A stretch of DNA of 64,000 bases, taken from assembly GCF_014290175.1 (NCBI RefSeq), contig NZ_JACOOR010000002.1:448773-512772 (forward strand). Direction: 5' to 3'. The position numbers were made by a program, and so were the translations under genes. This DNA is from Anaerosacchariphilus hominis. GTDB lineage: Bacteria; Bacillota; Clostridia; Lachnospirales; Lachnospiraceae. Every line of letters starts with the position of its first letter. Position 1 is the first letter of the stretch. Shown piece after piece: positions 1 through 8,207 of the stretch. Under the pieces are notes generated by a model. That model saw only the letters and a list, made by a program, of their open reading frames with translations. It was not told the origin of the DNA and did not search any database.

Positions 1-1
1 T

Positions 2-1276
2 ACGGCCCAGGAATGGCAGAACTTTTCCGATGGGGATATCCGAAAGACGGCGGAGGTCATGGCTGACGGAATGGCCTGGGCCGGGACAGAGTTTTCCATC
101 TACGAAGAGGATGGACAGCTCCTGTATGGGGGAAAAAAAGAAAGCCCGGAAACCGGGAAAGAAGCGGAAAAGCTGATTCAGGTTGTATCGGAAAGACAAC
201 GCGCCAGACTTCTGCGGGAGCAGGAGGGGCGGTATGAGCTGGCCACCATGAGCAGTGTGAGTCTGGGGGAAAAACGGCTGATCTATCTGGAAAGCGATCG
301 GGATGTGACGGTGTTATATGAGGATCGGACAGCCCGGGAGACCATTTACCGGCGTTGGATGACGGTGATTCTGCTGCTGGAGCTTCCGGTCTGTTATCTG
401 ATGACCGTATGGCTCCTGCGGCCTCTTGGAAGGCTTTCCCGGGCAGCCCGGCGGATCGCCGGGGGAGAGCTGGAAGCCCGGGCCCGGATGGGATCCCGGG
501 ATGAAGTGGGGCTGCTGGCCAGGGATTTCAACCGGATGGCGGACCATCTGCAGCAGCAGTTTACAGAGCTTCAGGAGACAGCCAGGCGGCAGGAGGATTT
601 TATCGGAAGTTTTGCCCATGAGCTGAAGACGCCCCTGACTTCCATGATTGGCTATGCGGACATGCTCAGGAGCCGTGAGATGACGGAAGAGGAACGTTTT
701 GAGGCGGCTAATTATATCTTTAAAGAGGGAAAACGATTGGAAGCCCTGTCGTTGAAACTGCTGGATCTGCTGGTACTCCGTCATGAGGAGTTGAAGAAAC
801 GGCAGGTGTCCGCAGTGTGGCTGGCGGAAGAATTGCGGGGAATCCTGGAACCGGCATTGGCGGAATACGGGATCCGTCTGAAACTTTCCGTAAAAGAGGA
901 CCGGATTGAGCTTGAGCCGGATCTGATGAAAACGGTGCTGCTAAATCTCATGGATAACGGCAGGAAAGCCATGGAAAGTGTTCCGAATCAAGAGGAGAAG
1001 TGGCTCTGTCTGCTGGGGCGGCCGGAACAGGAAGGCTATGCCTTTTATGTGCGAGACACGGGAAAAGGTATCCCGGCGGAGGAACTGTCCCGGATCACTG
1101 AGGCTTTTTATATGGTAGATAAATCCCGGGCGCGAAAGCAGGGAGGCGCGGGTCTGGGGCTCTCCATCTGTGCGGAGATTGTGAAACGCCACGGAGGCAC
1201 CCTGACGTTCCAAAGCCAGGAGGGAAGGGGCACCCTGGTCCGGGTCTGGCTTCCGGGAAAGGAGGAGAGCAGGTGA
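2..1276 (+). CDS. Sensor histidine kinase (5' end outside window)
   Basis: C-terminal part of a two-component sensor kinase. The reading frame is open from base 2, so the ATG at 59 is probably internal and the true start lies upstream of the window. A sensory segment is followed by a membrane helix (about bases 355-420), a HAMP linker beginning RPLGRL, and the dimerisation box FAHELKTPL with the phospho-acceptor His codon at 617-619. The ATPase domain has the N box (NLMDNGRKAM), G1 (DTGKGIP) and G2 (GAGLGLSI). The cognate response regulator would be expected just upstream and is not visible. The stop codon overlaps the next gene by 4 bases, so the two are translationally coupled. Confidence 0.9.
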   Translation, partial: TAQEWQNFSDGDIRKTAEVMADGMAWAGTEFSIYEEDGQLLYGGKKESPETGKEAEKLIQVVSERQRARLLREQEGRYELATMSSVSLGEKRLIYLESDRDVTVLYEDRTARETIYRRWMTVILLLELPVCYLMTVWLLRPLGRLSRAARRIAGGELEARARMGSRDEVGLLARDFNRMADHLQQQFTELQETARRQEDFIGSFAHELKTPLTSMIGYADMLRSREMTEEERFEAANYIFKEGKRLEALSLKLLDLLVLRHEELKKRQVSAVWLAEELRGILEPALAEYGIRLKLSVKEDRIELEPDLMKTVLLNLMDNGRKAMESVPNQEEKWLCLLGRPEQEGYAFYVRDTGKGIPAEELSRITEAFYMVDKSRARKQGGAGLGLSICAEIVKRHGGTLTFQSQEGRGTLVRVWLPGKEESR

Positions 1277-2262
1277 AAGAGAAGAATGCGAAGAAAACGT
1301 CTGAAACGCCCATCCGGATGGAATGGCTTCTGGCAGCGGGAGCGGTGTTCGTGGCAGCAGGAATCGGTTTTGCGGTACCTCGGGTTTTACAGCAGGGAGA
1401 GGACACCAAAAGGCTGACTCAGGTGGCGGTAGAAGAGACGGAGCCGGTGCGTGTAACGCCCCAGACGGAGCTTAGTATCCGGGAGAAAACAGAACTCTTC
1501 CAGAGCGCCGATGCCAGCGCCGTGGTGCTGAATAAGGGGAGAAGATACGATGAAGCCACTATTGCCGCCCGGGTGGAGGAGGAAATAGAGAAGCTTCAGA
1601 AACTGGGAGTTCTGGAAGGGGGGACGTACCAAAAGGCAGAGACAGACTATACCCCTCTTTTTTATGTGGATTCCAGCGGAGAGAAGTCCATGATTCTCTG
1701 GCAGGCACAACTGTATCTGAACAGAGAGGACGGTTCCTGTCTGAGCGATATGATGCTGGACGACGAGACCGGAAAGCTTCTGGGAATCTCCATGGAACGC
1801 TGGGACACAGACCGGGAGAATGGAGTTGTCTATAATGTGGCCGCAGACGGCATGGTGGAAAGCGGTGAAAGCGTGGAGAGCGGAGAAGACAGCTCTTTGG
1901 AGCTGGAAGAGGAACTGAAACAGAAGGCAGAGAGGTTTGCTTCTTATCTGGGGCTGGAGACGGAATCGGTCAGCATGAGCCCGGATATGACCAAGTACCT
2001 GGTTTCCGCAGAAGAACAGAGTACCTATAGAGAACAGGTGAAGCGCTATATGAAAAAAGGGTATTCCGAGGATGAGGCCCGGCGGCTGATGAATGAGGAA
2101 TGGGGACTGACGGAGGCAGCCCCGGACGGATCCGTAAGCGCCCAGGTGATTTACCGGGAGGGTGAGGAACAGATTTTCTACGATATCCGGCTGGGAAAAA
2201 CCAGTATTTCCATCAACCCGGAACTTACCCCCGGAAACGGAGATTCTGCTGACCAATATTGA
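1273..2262 (+). CDS. Membrane-anchored protein coupled to the histidine kinase
   Basis: A 329-residue protein of unknown function. It starts with GTG overlapping the stop of the kinase gene. A single hydrophobic helix spans about residues 17-39 (MEWLLAAGAVFVAAG...), and the rest is an acidic, hydrophilic domain predicted to be extracytoplasmic. I recognise no catalytic motif. The overlap with the sensor kinase suggests a product working with the two-component system, for example as an accessory sensor or surface target, but that is inference from position only. Confidence 0.6.
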   Translation: MKEKNAKKTSETPIRMEWLLAAGAVFVAAGIGFAVPRVLQQGEDTKRLTQVAVEETEPVRVTPQTELSIREKTELFQSADASAVVLNKGRRYDEATIAARVEEEIEKLQKLGVLEGGTYQKAETDYTPLFYVDSSGEKSMILWQAQLYLNREDGSCLSDMMLDDETGKLLGISMERWDTDRENGVVYNVAADGMVESGESVESGEDSSLELEEELKQKAERFASYLGLETESVSMSPDMTKYLVSAEEQSTYREQVKRYMKKGYSEDEARRLMNEEWGLTEAAPDGSVSAQVIYREGEEQIFYDIRLGKTSISINPELTPGNGDSADQY

Positions 2263-2292
2263 AAAAACGGCAGAATTATGCTATTTTTATAA

Positions 2293-2332
2293 CGTCGGAA
2301 AAGGAGACCTTCCGGCGCTGTAATTTTATTTT
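2293..2332 (+). terminator. Probable intrinsic terminator after the kinase operon
   Basis: An 8-bp stem (cgtcggaa / ttccggcg, 2293-2300 with 2310-2317) is followed by a T-rich stretch interrupted by A (2321-2332). It separates the two-component operon from selD. The T-tract is imperfect. Confidence 0.45.
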
Positions 2333-2352
2333 GGAATGATATTAAAGAGAGA

Positions 2353-3414
2353 ATGAAAATGAACGGAAAAGAAGAAAAAATCGTATTCTGCAAAGGGGGC
2401 GGCTGCACGGCCAAGCTGGGAGCCGGACTTTTGAGCCATGTGCTGGAGAAGCTGCCAAAAGGGCCGGCAGATGAAAACCTGCTGGTGGGTTATGACAGCA
2501 AGGATGACGCGGCGGTCTATCGGATCAGTGAAGATGCAGCTGTGGTACAGACTTTGGACTTTTTTCCTCCCATGGTGGACGATCCCTATACCTTCGGAAA
2601 GATAGCGGCCACGAATGCTTTGAGTGATATCTACGCCATGGGCGGTCAGGTGAAGACGGCGCTGAATATCGTGTGTTTTCCTGAGTCCATGGATCTGAAT
2701 ATTCTGGGAGAAATACTGCGGGGCGGTTCCGAAAAGGTACTGGAAGCAGGCGGAACTCTGGCAGGGGGCCATTCCATCAATGATACGGATGTGAAATACG
2801 GCCTGTCAGTCATGGGGATGGTACACCCGGATCAGATCTGGAGCAACAACAGCGGCCAGCCCGGGGATCGGTTGATTCTCACCAAACGGCTGGGCGTGGG
2901 AATCCTCTGTACGGCCAACCGTGTGGGCGAGGCATCAAAAGAAGCCATGGAACAGGCGGTGGCGTCCATGACGACTCTGAACCGCAAAGCTTCGGAGATC
3001 GCAGCCCGGTACCGGGTTCATGCCTGCACGGATGTGACTGGTTTCGGCTTTCTGGGACATCTGCATGAGATGATGGACGGGCGGCTGTCCTGCCGCGTCG
3101 ACGGAGCAGCTGTTCCCATTTTCCCGGAGGCGGTACACCATGCCAATGAGTTCCTGCTGACAGCGGCGGGGCAGAAGAACCGGAACCATGTGGGAGCTTA
3201 CGTGACTTTTGAGGACAGTTCCTTTGCCACAGAAGAGCTTCTTTTCGATCCCCAGACCTCGGGCGGACTTTTGCTGGCTGTAGATGGAAAAGATGCAAAA
3301 GAGCTGGAGAAGGAATTGCAAAAGGCGGGACTACCTGCTAAAATAGTGGGCGAGGTTACAGAGAAAACCGATATGGAGATCCGTGTACGCGGGAAAGTAA
3401 ACGGAATGACATAG
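2353..3414 (+). CDS. selD: Selenophosphate synthetase (selenide, water dikinase)
   Basis: Makes selenophosphate from selenide and ATP, the activated selenium donor. The 353-residue length fits the family. The N-terminal catalytic loop reads [10 protein letters not shown]: Cys18 and Lys21 line up with the essential Cys17/Lys20 of the E. coli enzyme, so this is the cysteine rather than the selenocysteine form. The C-terminal AIRS-type half contains [11 protein letters not shown] and DPQTSGGLL. It heads a long same-strand cluster with YedF, a cysteine desulfurase, DUF3343 and a molybdenum hydroxylase, the setting known for SelD used to deliver labile selenium to molybdenum hydroxylases. No selA, selB or selC is visible here, so use for selenocysteine cannot be judged. 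Confidence 0.95.
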   Translation: MKMNGKEEKIVFCKGGGCTAKLGAGLLSHVLEKLPKGPADENLLVGYDSKDDAAVYRISEDAAVVQTLDFFPPMVDDPYTFGKIAATNALSDIYAMGGQVKTALNIVCFPESMDLNILGEILRGGSEKVLEAGGTLAGGHSINDTDVKYGLSVMGMVHPDQIWSNNSGQPGDRLILTKRLGVGILCTANRVGEASKEAMEQAVASMTTLNRKASEIAARYRVHACTDVTGFGFLGHLHEMMDGRLSCRVDGAAVPIFPEAVHHANEFLLTAAGQKNRNHVGAYVTFEDSSFATEELLFDPQTSGGLLLAVDGKDAKELEKELQKAGLPAKIVGEVTEKTDMEIRVRGKVNGMT

Positions 3415-3475
3415 CCGGAAAGCCAGAATCCGGGGACGTAGCTGCGCTGTCGCAGAGAAAGAGAGGAAATGTGAA

Positions 3476-4108
3476 ATGATTCAGGTAAATGCACTGGGCG
3501 ATGCCTGCCCGATTCCTGTGGTAAAGACCAAGAAAGCCATCGAACAGCTGGGTGGCAGCGGTGTAGTAGAGACATTGGTGGACAATGAAATCGCGGTCCA
3601 GAACCTGACTAAGATGGCCAATCAGAAGGGCTACAAGGTCAGCTCCAGAAAGCTGGCGGAGAAACAGTATCAGGTCGTGATGGAGATAGGCGAGGACGTG
3701 AAAGAAGAACTGAAGACGGAGCCGAAAGCGCCGGAAACAGTGGAATCAGAGACCTGCATTCCGGATGCCAGAGCTAATACGGTTGTGGCGATTTCTTCCG
3801 CCACCATGGGCGAGGGCGATCCGGAGCTTGGAAAAATCCTGATCAAAGGCTTTATCTACGCTCTGACCCAGCTTGATACCCTGCCGAAGACGATACTATT
3901 TTACAATGGCGGCGCCTATCTGACCTGCGAGGAGTCCGCGTCTCTGGAGGATTTGAAGTCACTGGAGGCTCAGGGCGTACAGATCCTGACCTGCGGTACC
4001 TGTCTGAATCATTATGGCCTCACGGATAAGCTTCAGGTGGGCGAGGTGACGAACATGTACGTCATCGCCGAGACCATGGCAGGCGCGTCCAAGATCATCA
4101 AGCCATGA
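3476..4108 (+). CDS. yedF: Selenium metabolism protein YedF (TusA-like plus DsrE-like)
   Basis: A 210-residue two-domain protein. Residues 1-75 form a SirA/TusA-like sulfur/selenium carrier domain with the family CPxP motif (ACPIPVV, Cys11). The C-terminal part from about residue 95 resembles a DsrE fold and contains GTCLNHYGL. Proteins with this architecture accompany orphan SelD and selenium-dependent molybdenum hydroxylases, and a role in carrying persulfide or selenium is inferred. It lies between selD and the cysteine desulfurase and overlaps the latter by 4 bases. Confidence 0.88.
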   Translation: MIQVNALGDACPIPVVKTKKAIEQLGGSGVVETLVDNEIAVQNLTKMANQKGYKVSSRKLAEKQYQVVMEIGEDVKEELKTEPKAPETVESETCIPDARANTVVAISSATMGEGDPELGKILIKGFIYALTQLDTLPKTILFYNGGAYLTCEESASLEDLKSLEAQGVQILTCGTCLNHYGLTDKLQVGEVTNMYVIAETMAGASKIIKP

Positions 4109-5283
4109 TTTATTTTGACAATGCGGCCACGACCCTGCATAAGCCTGACTGCGTAAAAGGAGCGGTCTTACAGGCCCTGGATGCCATGGGCAATTCGGGC
4201 CGGGGCGTCCACGACGCTTCCCTGTACGCAGGCCGGACCATTTATCGGGCCCGGGAGGCGCTGGCGAAGCTTTTGGGTGTGGGCGCGCCGGAAAACGTGG
4301 TTTTTACGGCTAATGCTACAGAAAGTCTGAATCTGGCCATAAGCGGTCTGTTTCAGCCGGGGGATCATGTGATCACCACGGTCTGCGAGCATAATTCAGT
4401 GCTGAGACCGCTGTATCGGCTGCAGGGCGTGGAGCTGTCTTTTCTCCCGATAAAAAGAAGAACAGAAGTAGAAGCTGTAGGAACTGGCGCAGACAGAGTA
4501 AAAGATACCGGAATTCTGGCTTACAATGAGTTGGAATCTCTGCTCCGTCCGAACACAAAAGCCCTGATCATCACCCATGCCTCCAATCTGACAGGCAATA
4601 TCACCGATCTGGAACGTGCGGCAGCCTTCGCAAAAAAGCACAGTCTTTTGCTTATCGTAGACGCTGCCCAGACGGCGGGCGCAGTCCCCATAGATATGGA
4701 ACGTATGGGGATCGACGTCCTGTGCTTTACGGGCCACAAGGGACTTTACGGCCCCCAGGGAACCGGCGGTGTCTGCGTCCGTCCCGGTCTTTCGATCCGG
4801 CCCCTGAAGGTGGGCGGAAGCGGAATTCACAGCTTCGACCGGGAACACCCGTCGGAGATGCCGGCGGCGCTGGAGGCGGGCACCCTGAACGGCCATGGGA
4901 TCGCAGGCCTGGGCGCGGCGGCCTGTTGGCTTCTGGAGACCGGCGTGGAGCAGATTCGCGCCCGGGAGCAGACGCTTCTTCGGCGGTTTGTGGACGGCGT
5001 GAAGGAGGTGGAGGGCGTAACCCTCTACGGAAATCCGGATCTGGACCGGCGGACGGGAATCCAGTCCCTGAATATCCGGGATTATGATTCTGCAAGGGTA
5101 GCGGACTGGCTCTATGAGGATTACGGGATCGCCGTCCGGGGAGGAGCCCACTGCGCGCCGCTTATGCATGAGGCGTTGGGAACCCGGGAGCAGGGTGCGG
5201 TCCGGTTCAGCTTTTCTTATTTCAATACGGAGGCAGAGGCAGACGAGGCGGCGGCAGCCGTCCGGGAGCTGGCGGAGGAGTAA
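4105..5283 (+). CDS. Class V aminotransferase / cysteine desulfurase of the selenium cluster
   Basis: PLP-dependent cysteine desulfurase (392 residues) likely to mobilise sulfur or selenium from cysteine or selenocysteine. The PLP-binding lysine is Lys212 in TGHKGLYGPQGTG. A candidate nucleophilic cysteine is Cys350 in GGAHCAPL, as in the SufS/CsdA-like group. The N-terminus MIYFDNAATTLHKP is typical. It overlaps yedF by ATGA, indicating coupling. Its position makes a housekeeping IscS/NifS less likely, since no iscU or nifU is adjacent. Confidence 0.88.
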   Translation: MIYFDNAATTLHKPDCVKGAVLQALDAMGNSGRGVHDASLYAGRTIYRAREALAKLLGVGAPENVVFTANATESLNLAISGLFQPGDHVITTVCEHNSVLRPLYRLQGVELSFLPIKRRTEVEAVGTGADRVKDTGILAYNELESLLRPNTKALIITHASNLTGNITDLERAAAFAKKHSLLLIVDAAQTAGAVPIDMERMGIDVLCFTGHKGLYGPQGTGGVCVRPGLSIRPLKVGGSGIHSFDREHPSEMPAALEAGTLNGHGIAGLGAAACWLLETGVEQIRAREQTLLRRFVDGVKEVEGVTLYGNPDLDRRTGIQSLNIRDYDSARVADWLYEDYGIAVRGGAHCAPLMHEALGTREQGAVRFSFSYFNTEAEADEAAAAVRELAEE

Positions 5284-5287
5284 GGCA

Positions 5288-5524
5288 ATGCGGAAAAAAA
5301 CAGAAGCGCTGGTGATCTCCTTCGGAACCACCACCGAGGCCATGAAAATGGAACGGCACTGTGAAAAGGAGGGGCTTCCCGGCAGATTGATCCCCATTCC
5401 CCGGGAGATTACCGCAGGCTGCGGTATGGCCTGGAAGGCGAAGCCCGGAGAGAAGGAGTTGCTGCAGCAGGCAATGCTGGAGGCGGCGATCCGGTGGGAG
5501 GGTATGTATACCCTGGAGCTATGA
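5288..5524 (+). CDS. DUF3343 protein
   Basis: A small protein of 78 residues starting MRKKTEALVISFGTTTEAMKM. The ATG at 5288 follows the desulfurase stop by 4 bases; an upstream in-frame extension would lie wholly inside the desulfurase gene and is rejected. The pattern (a strand, then ME at an inner helix, LPGRLIPIPREITAGCGMAWKA with a conserved Cys) matches DUF3343, known as a 'putative Se/S carrier-like' family next to selenium genes. Selenium or sulfur transfer is inferred; no enzymatic activity is claimed. Confidence 0.8.
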   Translation: MRKKTEALVISFGTTTEAMKMERHCEKEGLPGRLIPIPREITAGCGMAWKAKPGEKELLQQAMLEAAIRWEGMYTLEL

Positions 5525-5568
5525 AAAACAGGTAAAAATTTATCTATCGCAAATGAGGAGAAACATGT

Positions 5569-6960
5569 ATGAATGAAGCAGAAAACAAGAAAGCAGCCTA
5601 TGATTTTTATGGCAAAATGCCTTTTCGAAAGGCATTTCCCCTGGGACTCCAGCACGTGCTGGCCATGTTCGTGGGAAATCTGACCCCGATTCTGATTATC
5701 ACAGGAGCCTGCGGAATCGGATCCGGTACAGAATTTGCGGAGGTGCAGGTAGCGCTTCTGCAGAATGCCATGCTGGTGGCGGGAATTGTAACCCTGATTC
5801 AGCTGTACGCCATCGGTCCGGTGGGCGGAAAGGTGCCGATTATCATGGGTACCAGCTCCGGCTTTATCGGCGTATTCAACAGCGTGGCAGGCGTCATGGG
5901 CGGCGGTATCCTGGCGTACGGCGCGATTCTGGGAGCTTCCCTGATTGGCGGCCTTTTTGAGACGGTTCTGGGCTTTATGCTGAAGCCCCTGCACCGCTTC
6001 TTCCCGGCAGTTGTGACCGGTACCGTGGTGCTTTCCATCGGTCTGTCCCTGATTTCCGTAGGCGTGGGATCCTTCGGCGGCGGAAGCTCTGCGAAGGATT
6101 ACGGCTCCATGGAAAACCTGCTTCTGGGAACCCTGGTGCTGGTGGTCATCATTGCGCTGAAGCATGGCACCAAGGGAATGACCAGTGTTTCTTCGATTCT
6201 GATTGGAATTATTGTAGGCTATATTGTAGCGGCGATCATGGCGCTGGTTCTGCCCACCACCGGAGTAACCGCAGAGGGCGTGGAGTATACCAAGGCCTGG
6301 GTTCTGAACTGGGATAAGGTAGCCCAGGCAAAATGGTTCGCGGTTCCGGCCCTGATGCCGGTGAAGCTGGTCTTTGACCCCAGAGCCATTGTTCCGGTGC
6401 TGATTATGTTCGTGGTAACCGCGGTGGAGACCGTAGGAGATATCTCCGGCGTCATTGAGGGCGGTATGGATCGGGAGGCGACCGATTCCGAGCTGTCCGG
6501 CGGCGTAGTCTGCGACGGCGTGGGATCCTCCCTGGCTTCCCTGTTCGGCGTGCTTCCGAATACCTCCTTCAGCCAGAATGTAGGTCTGGTTACCATGACC
6601 AAGGTGGTAAACCGGTTTGCCCTGGCGACCGGGGCCGTGTTCCTGATTCTCTGCGGCCTGTTCCCCAAGCTGTCCGCACTGATTTCCATTATGCCCCAGA
6701 GTGTTCTGGGCGGCGCGGCAGTTATGATGTTCTCCTCCATCGTAGTCAGCGGTATCGGCCTGATTACCAAGGAGAAAATGACCGTCCGCAACACAACGAT
6801 TGTATCTGTAGCGCTGGGTCTGGGCTATGGTCTGGGTGCCAACAGCGGCGTGCTGGCGGGACTGCCCCAGAGCGTACAGCTCATCTTCGGCGGATCCGGT
6901 ATCGTACCGGCTGCCCTGGTAGCGATTATCCTGAATATTGTTCTTCCAAAGGAGGAATAG
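5569..6960 (+). CDS. NCS2-family purine (xanthine/urate) permease
   Basis: A polytopic membrane protein of 463 residues (about 12-14 hydrophobic segments) of the nucleobase:cation symporter-2 family. It starts with the family's typical LGLQHVLAMFVGNLTP and includes the conserved block VETVGDISGV plus LPNTSFSQNVGLV. The usual substrates are xanthine, urate or uracil. Location between the selenium genes and the molybdenum hydroxylase subunits suggests that it imports the purine which the enzyme oxidises. A GAGGAG ribosome binding site precedes the ATG. Confidence 0.92.
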   Translation: MNEAENKKAAYDFYGKMPFRKAFPLGLQHVLAMFVGNLTPILIITGACGIGSGTEFAEVQVALLQNAMLVAGIVTLIQLYAIGPVGGKVPIIMGTSSGFIGVFNSVAGVMGGGILAYGAILGASLIGGLFETVLGFMLKPLHRFFPAVVTGTVVLSIGLSLISVGVGSFGGGSSAKDYGSMENLLLGTLVLVVIIALKHGTKGMTSVSSILIGIIVGYIVAAIMALVLPTTGVTAEGVEYTKAWVLNWDKVAQAKWFAVPALMPVKLVFDPRAIVPVLIMFVVTAVETVGDISGVIEGGMDREATDSELSGGVVCDGVGSSLASLFGVLPNTSFSQNVGLVTMTKVVNRFALATGAVFLILCGLFPKLSALISIMPQSVLGGAAVMMFSSIVVSGIGLITKEKMTVRNTTIVSVALGLGYGLGANSGVLAGLPQSVQLIFGGSGIVPAALVAIILNIVLPKEE

Positions 6961-6961
6961 C

Positions 6962-7723
6962 ATGATAAAAATAAGAGAATTGGTAAAAGTGGAGAGTCTG
7001 GAGGAGGCCTGGGAGCTGAACCAGAAGCGCACCAACAAGATCCTGGGCGGTATGCTGTGGCTCCGCCTGGGAAACCGGAACGTGCAGAAGGCCATCGATC
7101 TGTCAGACCTGGGGCTTGATCAGATCGAGGAGACGGAGGAAGCATTTTCCATCGGCTGTATGGCGACCTTACGTCAGATCGAGCTGCATGAGGGACTGAA
7201 CGCCCTGTGCGAGGGACTGCTGCATGACGCGGTCTGCGATATCGTGGGCACCCAGTTCCGGAACCTGGCTACGGTAGGCGGCAGTATCTTCGGACGTTTC
7301 GGCTTTTCCGATGTGATGACGGCGTTTCTGGCTCTGGATTCCTATGTGGAGCTCTATAAGGGTGGCATTGTGCCAATGTCAGAATTTGTAAAAATGAAAC
7401 GTGACAATGACATTCTGGTGCGGGTCATCGTAAAGAAATGTCCGGGTCATTTTGCGTATCTGTCCCACCGGAACACACGGACCGATTTTCCGGTGCTGAC
7501 CGTGGCCGTATCCGACTGCGGCGGCGTAAAGAAGGCTGTGATCGGCGCAAGACCGGGTATCGCGAAGCTGTATGAGATCGAGCATATGGACGGGGAGACG
7601 GCAAAGCGTCTGGCAGAGGAAACCCCATTCCAGAGCAATATGCGCGCTTCCGACACCTTCCGCCGTCATCTGGCGGGCGTGCTGCTTGGGCGTGCCTTCG
7701 CAGAGATTCAGGGAAAGGAGTGA
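6962..7723 (+). CDS. Molybdenum hydroxylase FAD-binding subunit
   Basis: The FAD-carrying medium subunit of a xanthine-dehydrogenase-type enzyme (253 residues from the ATG at 6962, which has AAAGGAGGAATAG directly upstream). The pyrophosphate-binding motif appears as GTQFRNLATVGGSIFGR, the counterpart of the usual R-N-x-A-T-I-G-G-N-I. It is somewhat shorter than typical 280-290-residue subunits. The following [2Fe-2S] subunit starts 7 bases downstream. Electrons from the molybdenum centre would pass through the iron-sulfur subunit to this FAD. Confidence 0.88.
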   Translation: MIKIRELVKVESLEEAWELNQKRTNKILGGMLWLRLGNRNVQKAIDLSDLGLDQIEETEEAFSIGCMATLRQIELHEGLNALCEGLLHDAVCDIVGTQFRNLATVGGSIFGRFGFSDVMTAFLALDSYVELYKGGIVPMSEFVKMKRDNDILVRVIVKKCPGHFAYLSHRNTRTDFPVLTVAVSDCGGVKKAVIGARPGIAKLYEIEHMDGETAKRLAEETPFQSNMRASDTFRRHLAGVLLGRAFAEIQGKE

Positions 7724-7730
7724 GGCTGAC

Positions 7731-8207
7731 ATGATCGTAACGATGATCTTAAACGGAAAAAAGATAACAGATGAGATTGCCGCGGATATGACACTCTTTG
7801 ATTTTGTCCGGAAGCATGGCTGCTACAGTGTAAAATGCGGCTGTGAGACTACCAACTGCGGACTCTGTACCGTATTTCTGGACGATACCCCGGTGCTTTC
7901 CTGCGCCATGCTCGCGGCGCGGGCAGAGGGACGCCGGGTGGAGACCCTGGAGGGACTGCAGAAGGAAGCAGAGGAATTCGGCTCCTTTATCGCCGATCAG
8001 GGCGCGGAGCAGTGCGGCTTCTGCAATCCGGGCATGATTATGAACGCCATCGCCCTGTTCCGGGAGAACCCGGAGCCCACCGACGAGGAAATCAAGCAGT
8101 ATCTGGCAGGCAACCTGTGCCGCTGCTCCGGCTATGAGGGACAGCTGCGTGGAATGCACGCCTTTATCGAGTATAAGAAGAACGGAGGTGCCGCATGCGG
8201 GAAGTAG
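7731..8207 (+). CDS. Molybdenum hydroxylase [2Fe-2S] subunit
   Basis: A 158-residue small subunit with two [2Fe-2S] clusters. The plant-ferredoxin-type site uses Cys38, Cys43, Cys46 and Cys58, and the helical C-terminal site uses Cys95, Cys98, Cys130 and Cys132 (QCGFCNPG and [11 protein letters not shown]). The ATG at 7731 is chosen because the upstream extension only reads through the FAD-subunit gene in another frame. It overlaps the molybdopterin subunit by 13 bases, so the three subunits are co-translated. Confidence 0.92.
   Translation: MIVTMILNGKKITDEIAADMTLFDFVRKHGCYSVKCGCETTNCGLCTVFLDDTPVLSCAMLAARAEGRRVETLEGLQKEAEEFGSFIADQGAEQCGFCNPGMIMNAIALFRENPEPTDEEIKQYLAGNLCRCSGYEGQLRGMHAFIEYKKNGGAACGK

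Noticed and set aside
2353..3414. Selenocysteine codon in selD
   Set aside because: The catalytic position is Cys (KGGGCTAK) and no in-frame TGA or SECIS-like hairpin is present.
4396..7095. 899-codon open frame on the minus strand
   Set aside because: It lies antisense across the cysteine desulfurase, DUF3343 and permease genes, has low-complexity His/Gln/Asn-rich composition and no domain; a by-product of codon bias.
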